Positions 17,339-24,849 of a stretch of DNA of 52,337 nt are shown piece after piece. The notes under the pieces are model-generated. The model searched no databases. It saw nothing but the letters and a program-made list of their open reading frames with translations, and had not been told where the DNA came from. Source of the DNA: Ornithinibacillus halophilus (GTDB lineage: Bacteria > Bacillota > Bacilli > Bacillales > Amphibacillaceae); contig NZ_FQVW01000020.1 in NCBI RefSeq assembly GCF_900129485.1, positions 1 through 52,337 on the forward strand. Direction: 5' to 3'. Within the stretch, counting starts at the first letter, position 1. Every line of letters starts with the position of its first letter. A program made the translations under genes and the position numbers.

Positions 17339-18196
17339 ATGGGAAGTTTTCCAGATATAAGTACAGAGATAGGATTATATGTTAAAAATATAGTTGATTT
17401 CTTAGATGATTCATTAGAGGGTTTATTTGATTTTATAGCATTGATGTCGTCAAGAACCATTAATGGAATAGAAGACTTTTTAGTTTGGATGCCATGGTGG
17501 AGCTTTATTTTAGTTATCTTTTTATTGGGATGGTATTTCAAAACAGTATTTGCTGGAGTACTTTATGGATTTTTTATTTTCTTAATCGGTACATTTGGTT
17601 TATGGGAAGATATGATGACTACCATAGCCATCATTCTAACAGCAGTACTTATTTGTTTAATCATCGGAATACCATTGGGTGTCTGGATGGCTTTTAGTAA
17701 AGGATTCTCAACCGTCATGAGACCACTACTAGATGCGATGCAGACGATGCCAAGTTTTGTTTATTTAATACCTGCAATTTTCTTCTTCGGTTTAGGAAAT
17801 GTTTCCGCTATTTTTGCTACATTAATCTATGCATTACCTCCAGTGATTCGTCTAACCGAACTCGCTATACGTGGTGTGGATAAAGAAGTAATTGAATCTG
17901 CACAGTCCTTTGGTTCTTCTAGATGGCAAATGCTAAGAAAAGTACAGCTTCCACAGGCATTACCTACAATTATGGCTGGGGTAAACCAGACAACGATGAT
18001 GGCATTAGCTATGGTTGTTATTGCTTCAATGGTAGGTGCACAAGGGTTAGGAGAACAAGTACTCGTTTCAATTAACCGTATTGATATTGCCTTAGGATTT
18101 GAAGCCGGAATTAGTATTGTATTTTTGGCCATCATTATTGACCGAATTACGAATGGTGTTGCTGGGAAATTTCAAAAGCATCGGGGGGTAAACTAA
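17339..18196 (+). CDS. opuAB: glycine betaine ABC transporter permease
   Basis: This membrane subunit has 285 residues and about six to eight helices. The cytoplasmic EAA-like loop that docks on the ATPase is clear: ELAIRGVDKEVIESAQSFGSSRWQMLRKVQLPQALPTI, split here as ELAIRGVDKEVIESAQSFGS and the following segment, near residues 177-215. ATG 17339 is the first start in the frame, because a stop lies at 17333. The nearest good ribosome site, GAGAGGTGA (about 17304-17312), is 26 bp upstream and fits other reading frames better, so initiation is unusual. The stop overlaps the ATPase start by one base (TAATG). Confidence 0.88.
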   Translation: MGSFPDISTEIGLYVKNIVDFLDDSLEGLFDFIALMSSRTINGIEDFLVWMPWWSFILVIFLLGWYFKTVFAGVLYGFFIFLIGTFGLWEDMMTTIAIILTAVLICLIIGIPLGVWMAFSKGFSTVMRPLLDAMQTMPSFVYLIPAIFFFGLGNVSAIFATLIYALPPVIRLTELAIRGVDKEVIESAQSFGSSRWQMLRKVQLPQALPTIMAGVNQTTMMALAMVVIASMVGAQGLGEQVLVSINRIDIALGFEAGISIVFLAIIIDRITNGVAGKFQKHRGVN

Positions 18197-19404
18197 TGAC
18201 TACAAAGATTAAAATTGAACATGTATCTAAAATATTTGGGCCAAAACCAAAGACAGTTATTCCTATGGTTGAATCTGGTAAGTCAAAAGAAGAAATCCTA
18301 TCGGAAACAAATCATACCGTTGGTGTATATGATGCATCATTGGAGATAAAAAAAGGTGAAGTGTTTGTCATCATGGGTTTATCCGGTAGTGGGAAATCTA
18401 CATTGATACGTTGTTTCAATTTATTAAACAAACCGACAGCTGGGTCAATTTATATTGATGATGAGGATATTGTTAAATATGATAAAGAACAACTTAAAAA
18501 AGTTAGGCAAGAAAAGATTGCCATGGTGTTCCAACATTTTGGTTTATTTAGTCACCGTACGATACTGGCAAATGTGGAATATGGACTAGAAATTCGTAAT
18601 ATTCCTAAAGAGGAACGCCGAGAAATTGCCTTGAAAAATATTGAAATTGTTGGTTTAAAAGGCTATGAAGATAAATATCCAGATGAACTCTCTGGGGGAA
18701 TGCAGCAACGTGTAGGGCTAGCTCGTGCTCTAGCAAATGATCCTGACATATTATTAATGGATGAACCGTTTAGTGCCCTTGATCCATTGATAAGACGGGA
18801 AATGCAATTAGAATTGTTAGACATACAAGATCGTTTACAAAAAACAATCGTCTTTATTACCCACGATGTAAATGAAGCATTCCAAATTGGAGATCGAGTT
18901 GCAGTGATGAAAGATGGGCACGTCGTACAAGTTGGTACACCAGAAGAAATAATCGATGCACCAGCTAATGATTATATCTCTGAGTTTATTAAAGACATCG
19001 ATCGTTCTAAAGTTGTTCAAGCAGAACATATTATGATTAAACCTAATGCGCTAGTCTCCGAAAAAGATGGACCTAAAGTAGCAATTAGAGAGATGGAAGA
19101 AAACGGGATATCTAGTGTGTTTGTTGTTGATCGGGGACGACGTGTAAAAGGAATTGTCACCATTGACGATGCCATTGAAGCAGTAAAAGAGAAAAAGGGA
19201 CTACAGGATATTTTACGGAATGATTATTCTATCGTTCACAAAGATGAGTATATTAGTGATCTGATTCCTAAAGCACTCGAGTCAAAATATCCACTAGCTG
19301 TAGTGAATGAAGAGGATAAGTTAGTAGGATTCATATTAAGAGTTCACGTACTTTCTGGATTAGTTTCAGATGATGTTACAGAAAGTGATGAATATATTGT
19401 ATAA
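18196..19404 (+). CDS. opuAA: glycine betaine ABC transporter ATP-binding protein with CBS domains
   Basis: This is the energizing subunit of the osmoprotectant importer, 402 residues. Walker A GLSGSGKST is at 61-69, Q-loop VFQHFGLFSHRT near 114, signature LSGGMQQR near 165 and Walker B ILLMDEPFSALDP near 184. Two C-terminal CBS domains (about 275-395) are the part that senses ionic strength or cyclic di-AMP in related OpuA systems. The N-terminal extension with VESGKSKEEILSET is typical of the OpuAA/ProV branch. It is co-transcribed with the permease, overlapping by one base. A bidirectional terminator follows. Confidence 0.92.
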   Translation: MTTKIKIEHVSKIFGPKPKTVIPMVESGKSKEEILSETNHTVGVYDASLEIKKGEVFVIMGLSGSGKSTLIRCFNLLNKPTAGSIYIDDEDIVKYDKEQLKKVRQEKIAMVFQHFGLFSHRTILANVEYGLEIRNIPKEERREIALKNIEIVGLKGYEDKYPDELSGGMQQRVGLARALANDPDILLMDEPFSALDPLIRREMQLELLDIQDRLQKTIVFITHDVNEAFQIGDRVAVMKDGHVVQVGTPEEIIDAPANDYISEFIKDIDRSKVVQAEHIMIKPNALVSEKDGPKVAIREMEENGISSVFVVDRGRRVKGIVTIDDAIEAVKEKKGLQDILRNDYSIVHKDEYISDLIPKALESKYPLAVVNEEDKLVGFILRVHVLSGLVSDDVTESDEYIV

Positions 19405-19411
19405 GGATGAT

Positions 19412-19448
19412 AAAACGGTATGGTGGAGCTTCTACCATACCGTTTACT
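19412..19448. terminator. bidirectional terminator between opuAA and the gerA operon
   Basis: AAACGGTATGGT (19413-19424) pairs with ACCATACCGTTT (19433-19444) between convergent operons. Confidence 0.85.
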
Positions 19449-19457
19449 TTGCTTCTC

Positions 19458-20588
19458 TTAATTTGTTATTCCATGTCTAATGATGTTAGTTTTAATTTTG
19501 AAATCCACTTTTATGTCTGGGTATATTTCACTCCATTCTTCAGTTGTTAATTTGCCGTCTTTCTTTTTAATTCGATAGAGTACTCCGTAATCAAAAGGAT
19601 CTGCATTTAATTCTTGAAGCGTTGAAAAAATTCTTTCATAATCACTTTGAATCTTTTTATTAACTTCTTCTTCCAATTTTTTACGTACTTCTTCATTATC
19701 TAATGGAATCTCGGCTGATATTTCAAACAAATTTACATCCATCATAACTTCAGTCTCGTACTTCAGAGACTTTTTTTCTTTTAACTTAGACTTACTATCA
19801 CCTTTTATGATATTAAAGGCTAGATGTAATTCTTCCTCATCTTTAGGCTCGTTTTTTAGAAACTCTTTAAATGGTTCCATTGATAAGGATATTTCTAACC
19901 ATCTATCCTTTATATTGCCTTCCATTAGATTTATATACAAGAGGTCTCCATTTGGTAATTCCCCAACTAACTTATCCTCTTTAAAGACACCAATCCCAGC
20001 TATAAATGGTTTGTTATCCTGTAAATCGATTATTGGCAATAGAGGATCTTGGCCATCATCATAAAAAGTGGTGATAAAATCCTGTAATGATACATTTGGG
20101 AACTTCTGACCAGTACCATTTTCTTGAATTAAATCATGAAGAAATTGACCAATGTTCATCGAGATATTCTGTTCTTGGATATTAATCATGTCTTTAGCAG
20201 GGGTATTACTGACAGCAAGCAACATCGTATCGGGAATGTTCGCATCTCTTTTAGCCGTGTCAAGATAAGGAAGTATACCTTTTTCTGCAGTCTCTTTACC
20301 AAAAAGATCTAATTGAATTTTTCCGGGTGCAAGAATGAAATTGGTTTCTAATCCTGCATTTACAACTGCCCCTTTAATGGTACTTCCCTTTCCTGAAACA
20401 ACTTTGGTGAAGTTCTGTGATTGTGCTTCAAATTGAAAAATAACTAGACTTAATTCGATTTCACCTTGATCGGTTATATCAATCCCTCTTGTATTGATAA
20501 CACCAAGCCTTTCAATTTCTTGACTAGATAAGCAACTGGTAAGAAATAAAGAAGACAGGATAAACACTAAAATCATTCTATAATTCAT
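19458..20588 (-). CDS. Ger(x)C-family spore germination lipoprotein (GerAC type)
   Basis: This is the C subunit of a germinant receptor, a lipoprotein on the outer face of the spore inner membrane. A signal peptide ends in F-L-T-S-C with lipidated Cys19, followed by SQEIERLGVINTRGID, the usual start of mature GerAC proteins. The rest has the three-part alpha/beta build of the family, and the length (376) is normal. The C-terminal part contains the NPFDYGVLYR-like element (here DPFDYGVLYRIKK), typical of the last domain. It is the last gene of the A-B-C operon and overlaps the B gene by four bases (ATGA). The germinant is not predictable. Confidence 0.9.
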   Translation of the reverse strand: MNYRMILVFILSSLFLTSCLSSQEIERLGVINTRGIDITDQGEIELSLVIFQFEAQSQNFTKVVSGKGSTIKGAVVNAGLETNFILAPGKIQLDLFGKETAEKGILPYLDTAKRDANIPDTMLLAVSNTPAKDMINIQEQNISMNIGQFLHDLIQENGTGQKFPNVSLQDFITTFYDDGQDPLLPIIDLQDNKPFIAGIGVFKEDKLVGELPNGDLLYINLMEGNIKDRWLEISLSMEPFKEFLKNEPKDEEELHLAFNIIKGDSKSKLKEKKSLKYETEVMMDVNLFEISAEIPLDNEEVRKKLEEEVNKKIQSDYERIFSTLQELNADPFDYGVLYRIKKKDGKLTTEEWSEIYPDIKVDFKIKTNIIRHGITN

Positions 20589-21706
20589 TTAGCATCACTT
20601 CCTTTTTTCTTTTTAGAAAGCCATTTCTTCTTAATCAACACAATAGGAAGCAAAATGAGTGGATACACGAATATAAGCCAAAAGCTCACTTGACTAACGT
20701 AATCTGTAATCTTGTATATTATGTGGTTTTCCTTAATAAATCCGACTAAGACAATTAGCACAACGAAAGTTACATGAAGAGATGACTTTTGTTTTATGCG
20801 ATAAAGTCTTTTTAACCCATAAGAACTTGCCCACAGTAAAATAACTAGGTTCGGTAATATAACCATCATCCATCCAACAACAACAATGTAATCAAGACGT
20901 TCGATAAATGGATAAGATACACTCTTGAAGAGAGTTAATGTTGCCCAATCATCCTTTTTCAATTCATCAGGACTAAAATAACCAATTGAAATAATCATAA
21001 AAATTAACAACAATATTGTTGTGGCTGTCACACCAAATAACGCTGGCTTTAATACCTTATTCTTTTTTGTAAGAAACGGATAGAATACAAATAATATTTC
21101 AAAACCTGTTAAGGTATAGGTTGTTGATTTTGCTCCCTTTAATAATTCTGGGATTGAGGATTGGAATACGGGCAGAAAATGATACCAATCCATTCTCGTA
21201 ATTGGATCATACAATAAAAACAATAACCATAAGGGTAACACACTAAATAAAAAGGCAGCTCCAACGACAGAACGTACACCACCTATTACACAATAATGGG
21301 CTAATAAAAGAACAGAACTCCCAATAATTATAGGTGGAAAAGTTGGGTATAGAAATAATTGAATTACATTGACATACGTTAGTAGGACAGATAATAGGCT
21401 CGCTAAAAAAAAGAGGATATATATTGTTCCTAGTATGGACCCAACCCATTTACCAAACAAATCAACTTGGATGCCGAAAATATCAGCGTTAGGGTATTGC
21501 TTTAAAATTTGAAACATAACATAAATAACAATTACCATTGCAGCCCATGCAATTAATATGGAAATCCATGAATCTTGCATGGATTCCATAAAAATAAAGC
21601 GAGGTGCCCCCATAATTCCAACACCTACCTGTAAACCAAAAATCATAAATAGGATATACAAGGGGCGCACCTTTAAATTGTTTCTTATTTTTGGACTAAT
21701 ATCCAT
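20585..21706 (-). CDS. endospore germination permease (GerAB type)
   Basis: This is the B subunit of a germinant receptor, an amino-acid-transporter-like (APC superfamily) membrane protein with about ten helices, thought to hold the germinant-binding pocket. Its 373 residues fit the Spore_permease family. Typical features are the LFMIFGLQVGVGIMGAPRFI first helix region and the YPNADIFGIQVDLFGKWVGS segment near residues 70-90. It lies 8 bp after the A gene and overlaps the C gene. Specificity differs among family members and cannot be read here. Confidence 0.9.
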   Translation of the reverse strand: MDISPKIRNNLKVRPLYILFMIFGLQVGVGIMGAPRFIFMESMQDSWISILIAWAAMVIVIYVMFQILKQYPNADIFGIQVDLFGKWVGSILGTIYILFFLASLLSVLLTYVNVIQLFLYPTFPPIIIGSSVLLLAHYCVIGGVRSVVGAAFLFSVLPLWLLFLLYDPITRMDWYHFLPVFQSSIPELLKGAKSTTYTLTGFEILFVFYPFLTKKNKVLKPALFGVTATTILLLIFMIISIGYFSPDELKKDDWATLTLFKSVSYPFIERLDYIVVVGWMMVILPNLVILLWASSYGLKRLYRIKQKSSLHVTFVVLIVLVGFIKENHIIYKITDYVSQVSFWLIFVYPLILLPIVLIKKKWLSKKKKGSDAK

Positions 21707-21714
21707 GTATTCAC

Positions 21715-23217
21715 CTACTCATCTATATCTTTCCTCTTTTCTGCTTCTTGTTTACTAAAACGAATTAAGTCTTTTGGGCGATAGGATCTCGCACGTTTGT
21801 TCAAATGATTAAATGGAGTTCTAAAAAATACTTTATTAAAATCTTTTAGTTGTAAAGGGTATAATGGAACTAGATATGGTCTTCCTAATGATTTTAAGTT
21901 TAGTAAATGAATGATTAAGAAACATATACCAAATATAATTCCATATAAGCCAAATATTCCTGCTAGGACAATCATTGGAAAACGGATAAGACGAATAGTT
22001 GTCCCTAGTAAATAGCTAGGTGTAGTAAAAGATGCTAATGCACTCATAGCAATAACGATGATTAAAATATTACTAGTTAAACCAGCTTCTACTGCTGCTT
22101 GGCCAATAACAATACCACCTACTATACCCATGGTTTGACCAACTTTAGTCGGTAACCGAGCACCCGCTTCCCGCAATAGTTCAATTAAAAATTCAAGAAT
22201 TAATGCTTCTATAAGAGGAGGAAAGGGTACTGCAGCCCTAGATTGACCTAAGGAAATAAGTAATTGTGTCGGTATAATTCCATATTGATAAGTCACAACT
22301 GCGACATAGGCAGGAGTAACTAAAACTGAGAAAAACATGGACATAAAACGTAAAATTCTTAGAAATGATCCAGCTTGCCACCTCATATACAAATCTTCCG
22401 TAGACTCCAAGTAACTAAACAAGGTAGCCGGTGCTACAATACCTGTTGGACTATTCTCCATTAAGACTCCTATTTTTCCTTTAGTCAGTCCATAGGTGAA
22501 ACGATCTGGCAATTCTGTTGAATCAAACTGAGGAAATAAATTATTTTGAGAATCCTCTAGATACTGTTTTAAAACAATGCTATCTTCAACCTCGTCGATA
22601 TCTAAATCTTCTATTCGTTGACGCATCGTATTAACATCAACTTCATTAGCAATGGATTTCATGTAGACAAGCCTTACACCAGCTGGAACAGTCTTACCTA
22701 CTTTTAATTCTTCGACAACTAGGTCTGTTGATTTAATACGCCAGCGAATAATGTTTAGATTTGTTTTTAAAGACTCTGTAAAAGATATTTTAGGACCGAG
22801 AACAAGAGATTCAGTTTCTGCTTTCTCTAATGAGCGGGTCTCTTTCTTAACGATAGAATATGAAACTGCCTCCGATTCTCCTTCAACATAAATAAACACA
22901 TGGCCAACTATTAAACCTTCAAGTATTTTTTCTAACTCTGTTTCTTTATTTGGAGAAGTTAATGGAATATGATTGATTAATTCATCATTTGTCCAGTCTT
23001 TTTTGATATGTAAAATTGGACGCAATAAATAGTTCTGAAGCATATCGGAATCTGCTTGATATTCAATATAAAACAAAACAAGTTTTTTTCCATTATGCTC
23101 ATGTTTCGATATTTTTAAATCATCATTACCTTCAAACTTACTTTGAATTGTTTCTAATAATTGATCGATAGGAAGTGGAAATATACTGTTTTTACTTCTC
23201 TTCTGTTTCTTTCGCAT
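21715..23217 (-). CDS. spore germination protein (GerAA type)
   Basis: This is the A subunit of a germinant receptor. The large N-terminal soluble domain (about 1-260) contains the paired subdomains of GerAA proteins, with LVYMKSIANEVDV and the downstream D-x-P-D-R motif (STELPDRFTYGL) preceding GKIGVLMENSPTGIVAPATL. The C-terminal half has about five or six membrane helices with the highly conserved PFPPLIEALILEFLIELLREAG near residue 345. At 500 residues it is normal. A strong TAGGAGG precedes the ATG. The operon has a sigma-G-like promoter, fitting forespore expression. Subunits A, B and C form one receptor, and GerAA proteins are now thought to form the ion channel. Confidence 0.92.
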   Translation of the reverse strand: MRKKQKRSKNSIFPLPIDQLLETIQSKFEGNDDLKISKHEHNGKKLVLFYIEYQADSDMLQNYLLRPILHIKKDWTNDELINHIPLTSPNKETELEKILEGLIVGHVFIYVEGESEAVSYSIVKKETRSLEKAETESLVLGPKISFTESLKTNLNIIRWRIKSTDLVVEELKVGKTVPAGVRLVYMKSIANEVDVNTMRQRIEDLDIDEVEDSIVLKQYLEDSQNNLFPQFDSTELPDRFTYGLTKGKIGVLMENSPTGIVAPATLFSYLESTEDLYMRWQAGSFLRILRFMSMFFSVLVTPAYVAVVTYQYGIIPTQLLISLGQSRAAVPFPPLIEALILEFLIELLREAGARLPTKVGQTMGIVGGIVIGQAAVEAGLTSNILIIVIAMSALASFTTPSYLLGTTIRLIRFPMIVLAGIFGLYGIIFGICFLIIHLLNLKSLGRPYLVPLYPLQLKDFNKVFFRTPFNHLNKRARSYRPKDLIRFSKQEAEKRKDIDE

Positions 23218-23246
23218 AACAACCTCCTACTATTCCTAGTAACTTT

Positions 23247-23276
23247 TAGTATGCCTATTATTGGTTACTATTATGA
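23247..23276 (-). promoter_or_regulatory. sigma-G-like promoter of the gerA-type operon
   Basis: Reverse strand: CATACTA (23253 down to 23247) matches the sigma-G -10 box. TCATAA (23276-23271) stands 17 bp upstream as a fair -35. The spacing to the gerA ATG is about 30 bp. Confidence 0.6.
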
Positions 23277-23306
23277 GGAGGAATTTTTGAGGGTATCGAG
23301 AGAAGA

Positions 23307-23373
23307 AAAAAGCCAAGAGTATAATAAAATGACCTAAATAATGGGTGCATTTCATCAACTCTTAGCTTTTCTT
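23307..23373 (-). terminator. long terminator hairpin of the carbonic anhydrase gene
   Basis: On the reverse strand AAGCTAAGAGT-TGATGAAATG-ACC pairs through about 24 positions (with G-T wobbles and one bulged C) with its complement, then TTTTTT follows. Confidence 0.75.
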
Positions 23374-23375
23374 AA

Positions 23376-23930
23376 TTAATCTTCTCTTGTTACTACATCA
23401 ACTTTTCCTGTTGCTGGATCAATGACTAAGCCGTGAACTTTAACATGAGATGGAAGTAGTGGATGGTTACGTATAATAGAAACACTTTGGGCAACGGATT
23501 CTTCCACCGTTTCGAACCCATGAAACTCATCATGAAAATCAATCCCACCATTTTTTAATGTATCAATTGTATCTGGACTTATCCCTTTCTCAATCATCGT
23601 TTTTGTTAACTCATCAGGATTCGTCCGAGACATGCCACAGTCATGGTGGCCAATTACTGTAACTTCTTCTGCTTTTAATGCGTATATGGCAACAAGGATA
23701 CTTTTCATTATGCTATCAAAAGGCTTACGAATAATGGCCCCAGCGTTTTTCAGCATTTTAACATCACCATTTTGTATGTTCAGGGCCTTAGGTAACAGTT
23801 CAACTAAACGAGATTCCATACAAGTGAACACTACCATCCGTTTATTTGGTATACTGTCCGTTTTATATTTTTCGTAATTCTTCCCTTCGACGAATTTCTG
23901 GTTGTATTCTAACATTTTATCTAAATGCAT
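23376..23930 (-). CDS. beta-class carbonic anhydrase
   Basis: This enzyme interconverts CO2 and bicarbonate in the cytoplasm. Its 184 residues fit the short beta-class proteins such as B. subtilis YtiB. Zinc ligands are Cys37 (in FTCMESR), a His of the GHHDCG motif (95/96) and Cys98. The Asp of the usual C-x-D-x-R dyad is replaced by Glu39 (C-M-E-S-R), a substitution that may tune the active site but keeps an acid next to Arg41. It is a single gene with its own terminator, reading away from the gerA operon promoter zone. The start follows GGGAG. Confidence 0.9.
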   Translation of the reverse strand: MHLDKMLEYNQKFVEGKNYEKYKTDSIPNKRMVVFTCMESRLVELLPKALNIQNGDVKMLKNAGAIIRKPFDSIMKSILVAIYALKAEEVTVIGHHDCGMSRTNPDELTKTMIEKGISPDTIDTLKNGGIDFHDEFHGFETVEESVAQSVSIIRNHPLLPSHVKVHGLVIDPATGKVDVVTRED

Positions 23931-24124
23931 AAAAACAACTCCCTTATTATTATCTATTTGAGGTATCTTAGGTTACATTTTATAGCTAATAGAAAACTCA
24001 AAGTTAGAGCTTAGTTGATTTGCACTGCTGGTAGTCGCTTTTTCTTCCAGTAAAGAGTTGACTGCCATCGGCTCCAATCAAAATTCATATTGAATTAATA
24101 AAAAATGATATAGATGCTAAACTA

Positions 24125-24240
24125 GCGAAGGAAATATACGTAGACTCCTGCGGGAGGAAAGGCATAGGTGAGACCCCACAGGACGAATGTCCGAGGAGGC
24201 TCACCAGCCGCCCGCGGAAAGCGAAGTGTATTTCCGTAGC
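24125..24240. repeat. GC-rich palindromic Bacillaceae repeat, complete copy
   Basis: Bases 24125-24240 are far more GC-rich than the surroundings. Outer arms GCGAAGGAAATATA and GTATTTCCGTAGC are near inverted. Inner pairs include ACTCCTGCGGGAG (self-pairing) and GGTGAG...CTCACC. The ending GCCGCCCGCGGAAAGCGAAGTGTATTTCC is familiar from intergenic repeats of halotolerant bacilli. It occurs again reversed at 47020-47192 and truncated at 52231-52300. No coding capacity is seen; the role is unknown. Confidence 0.85.
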
Positions 24241-24465
24241 GATCGAATTCACGCCTCCACTATGAAAACCTAATATTGAGACTCATTTAACTAGAATCGT
24301 TTGCTTTTAAAGAGCATATAGTTGGATATACCCTAGGCTCTTTTCTTAAAGTTAAAAAAGCATAAGTTCAGATACTTTAATACGCTCTACGCTTTTTATT
24401 AAAATATAGCAGGTTTGATGTAGCATGACAAAAATAAACTCAGGAAAAATAGTTGAAAATATTTA
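24241..24465 (+). other. gene-free A+T-rich spacer
   Basis: Between the palindromic repeat and the exporter promoter I see no gene. Two loose hairpins, AAAGAGC/GCTCTTT (about 24317-24345) and AAAAGC/GCTTTT (about 24356-24397), may be terminators left from earlier gene content. The stretch 23931-24124 before the repeat is also empty. Confidence 0.5.
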
Positions 24466-24494
24466 TTGACTTTAAATTTTCCTAATAATATAAT
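24466..24494 (+). promoter_or_regulatory. SigA promoter of the leader-peptide/exporter operon
   Basis: TTGACT (24466-24471), 17-bp spacer, TATAAT (24489-24494). A near-consensus promoter gives a leader of about 350 nt before the first exporter gene. Confidence 0.85.
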
Positions 24495-24579
24495 TGTTAG
24501 GAACAAAGTTGAAGATATAAAAATAATTTTATATGTTAACACAACATTGTTAATAAAAAATGGAAAAGGAGGTTGCAAA

Positions 24580-24651
24580 ATGAGAATTTTAGATATGAAC
24601 CAAAAACAAGAGAATTTAATATGTATTGTGGCCTTCGGTGGATCCATTTAA
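24580..24651 (+). CDS. 23-residue leader peptide of the multidrug exporter operon (BmrB-like role)
   Basis: ATG 24580 is preceded by AAAGGAGG (24565-24572) at ideal spacing. The frame encodes 23 residues, MRILDMNQKQENLICIVAFG then GSI, and stops at 24649. Its place between a strong promoter and two terminator hairpins, ahead of a BmrC/BmrD-like exporter, mirrors bmrB in B. subtilis. There, translation of a leader peptide controls read-through into bmrCD when ribosome-targeting antibiotics are present. I do not claim sequence similarity to BmrB. The codons GTATTGTGGCC at the end overlap the base-pairing segment of the proposed antiterminator, as expected for a cis-acting leader. The longer upstream in-frame extension to 24466 overlaps the promoter and is not real. 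Confidence 0.75.
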   Translation: MRILDMNQKQENLICIVAFGGSI

Positions 24652-24716
24652 TATGATAATCAATTGATTACATAATAAATTTGGTATTTAAGGGTCACAA
24701 GCGTTCTGTGGCTCTT
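24627..24716 (+). promoter_or_regulatory. mutually exclusive RNA stems: candidate translation-coupled attenuator
   Basis: Hairpin: AAGGGTCACA (24690-24699) pairs with TGTGGCTCTT (24707-24716) around a 7-nt loop. Competitor: TGTGGCC (24627-24633), inside the leader peptide codons, is complementary to GGTCACA (24693-24699), the 5' arm of that hairpin. A ribosome finishing the leader would cover 24627-24633 and leave the hairpin free. A ribosome stalled early would let the competitor form. A 14-bp palindrome, TAATCAATTGATTA, lies between them at about 24657-24670. Confidence 0.65.
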
Positions 24717-24773
24717 TGTAATATTATAGGTGGATTTTGCATTTTTGTATTTGCAGTAATCTTACCGTCATTG

Positions 24774-24800
24774 CATGCGTCATAGACGTGTGTTTTTTTT
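24774..24800 (+). terminator. intrinsic terminator in the exporter leader
   Basis: CATGCGTC (24774-24781) pairs with GACGTGTG (24785-24792), loop ATA, followed by eight T (24793-24800). It stands after the leader peptide and before the exporter genes, so transcripts must read through it. Confidence 0.8.
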
Positions 24801-24849
24801 ATGCTTACATTATCCACTGAAGGAAAAGACAGAGATAGGGTGATAACAC

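Noticed and set aside
17314-17390. Short upstream reading frames before opuAB
   Set aside because: They could be leader peptides, but ribosome-site spacing is poor for each (too close or too far); noted only as part of the odd permease start.
23286-23310. Lone copy of the 52-bp array unit (GGTATCGAGAGAAG)
   Set aside because: Only about ten bases agree and the hairpin partner is missing; chance in this base composition.
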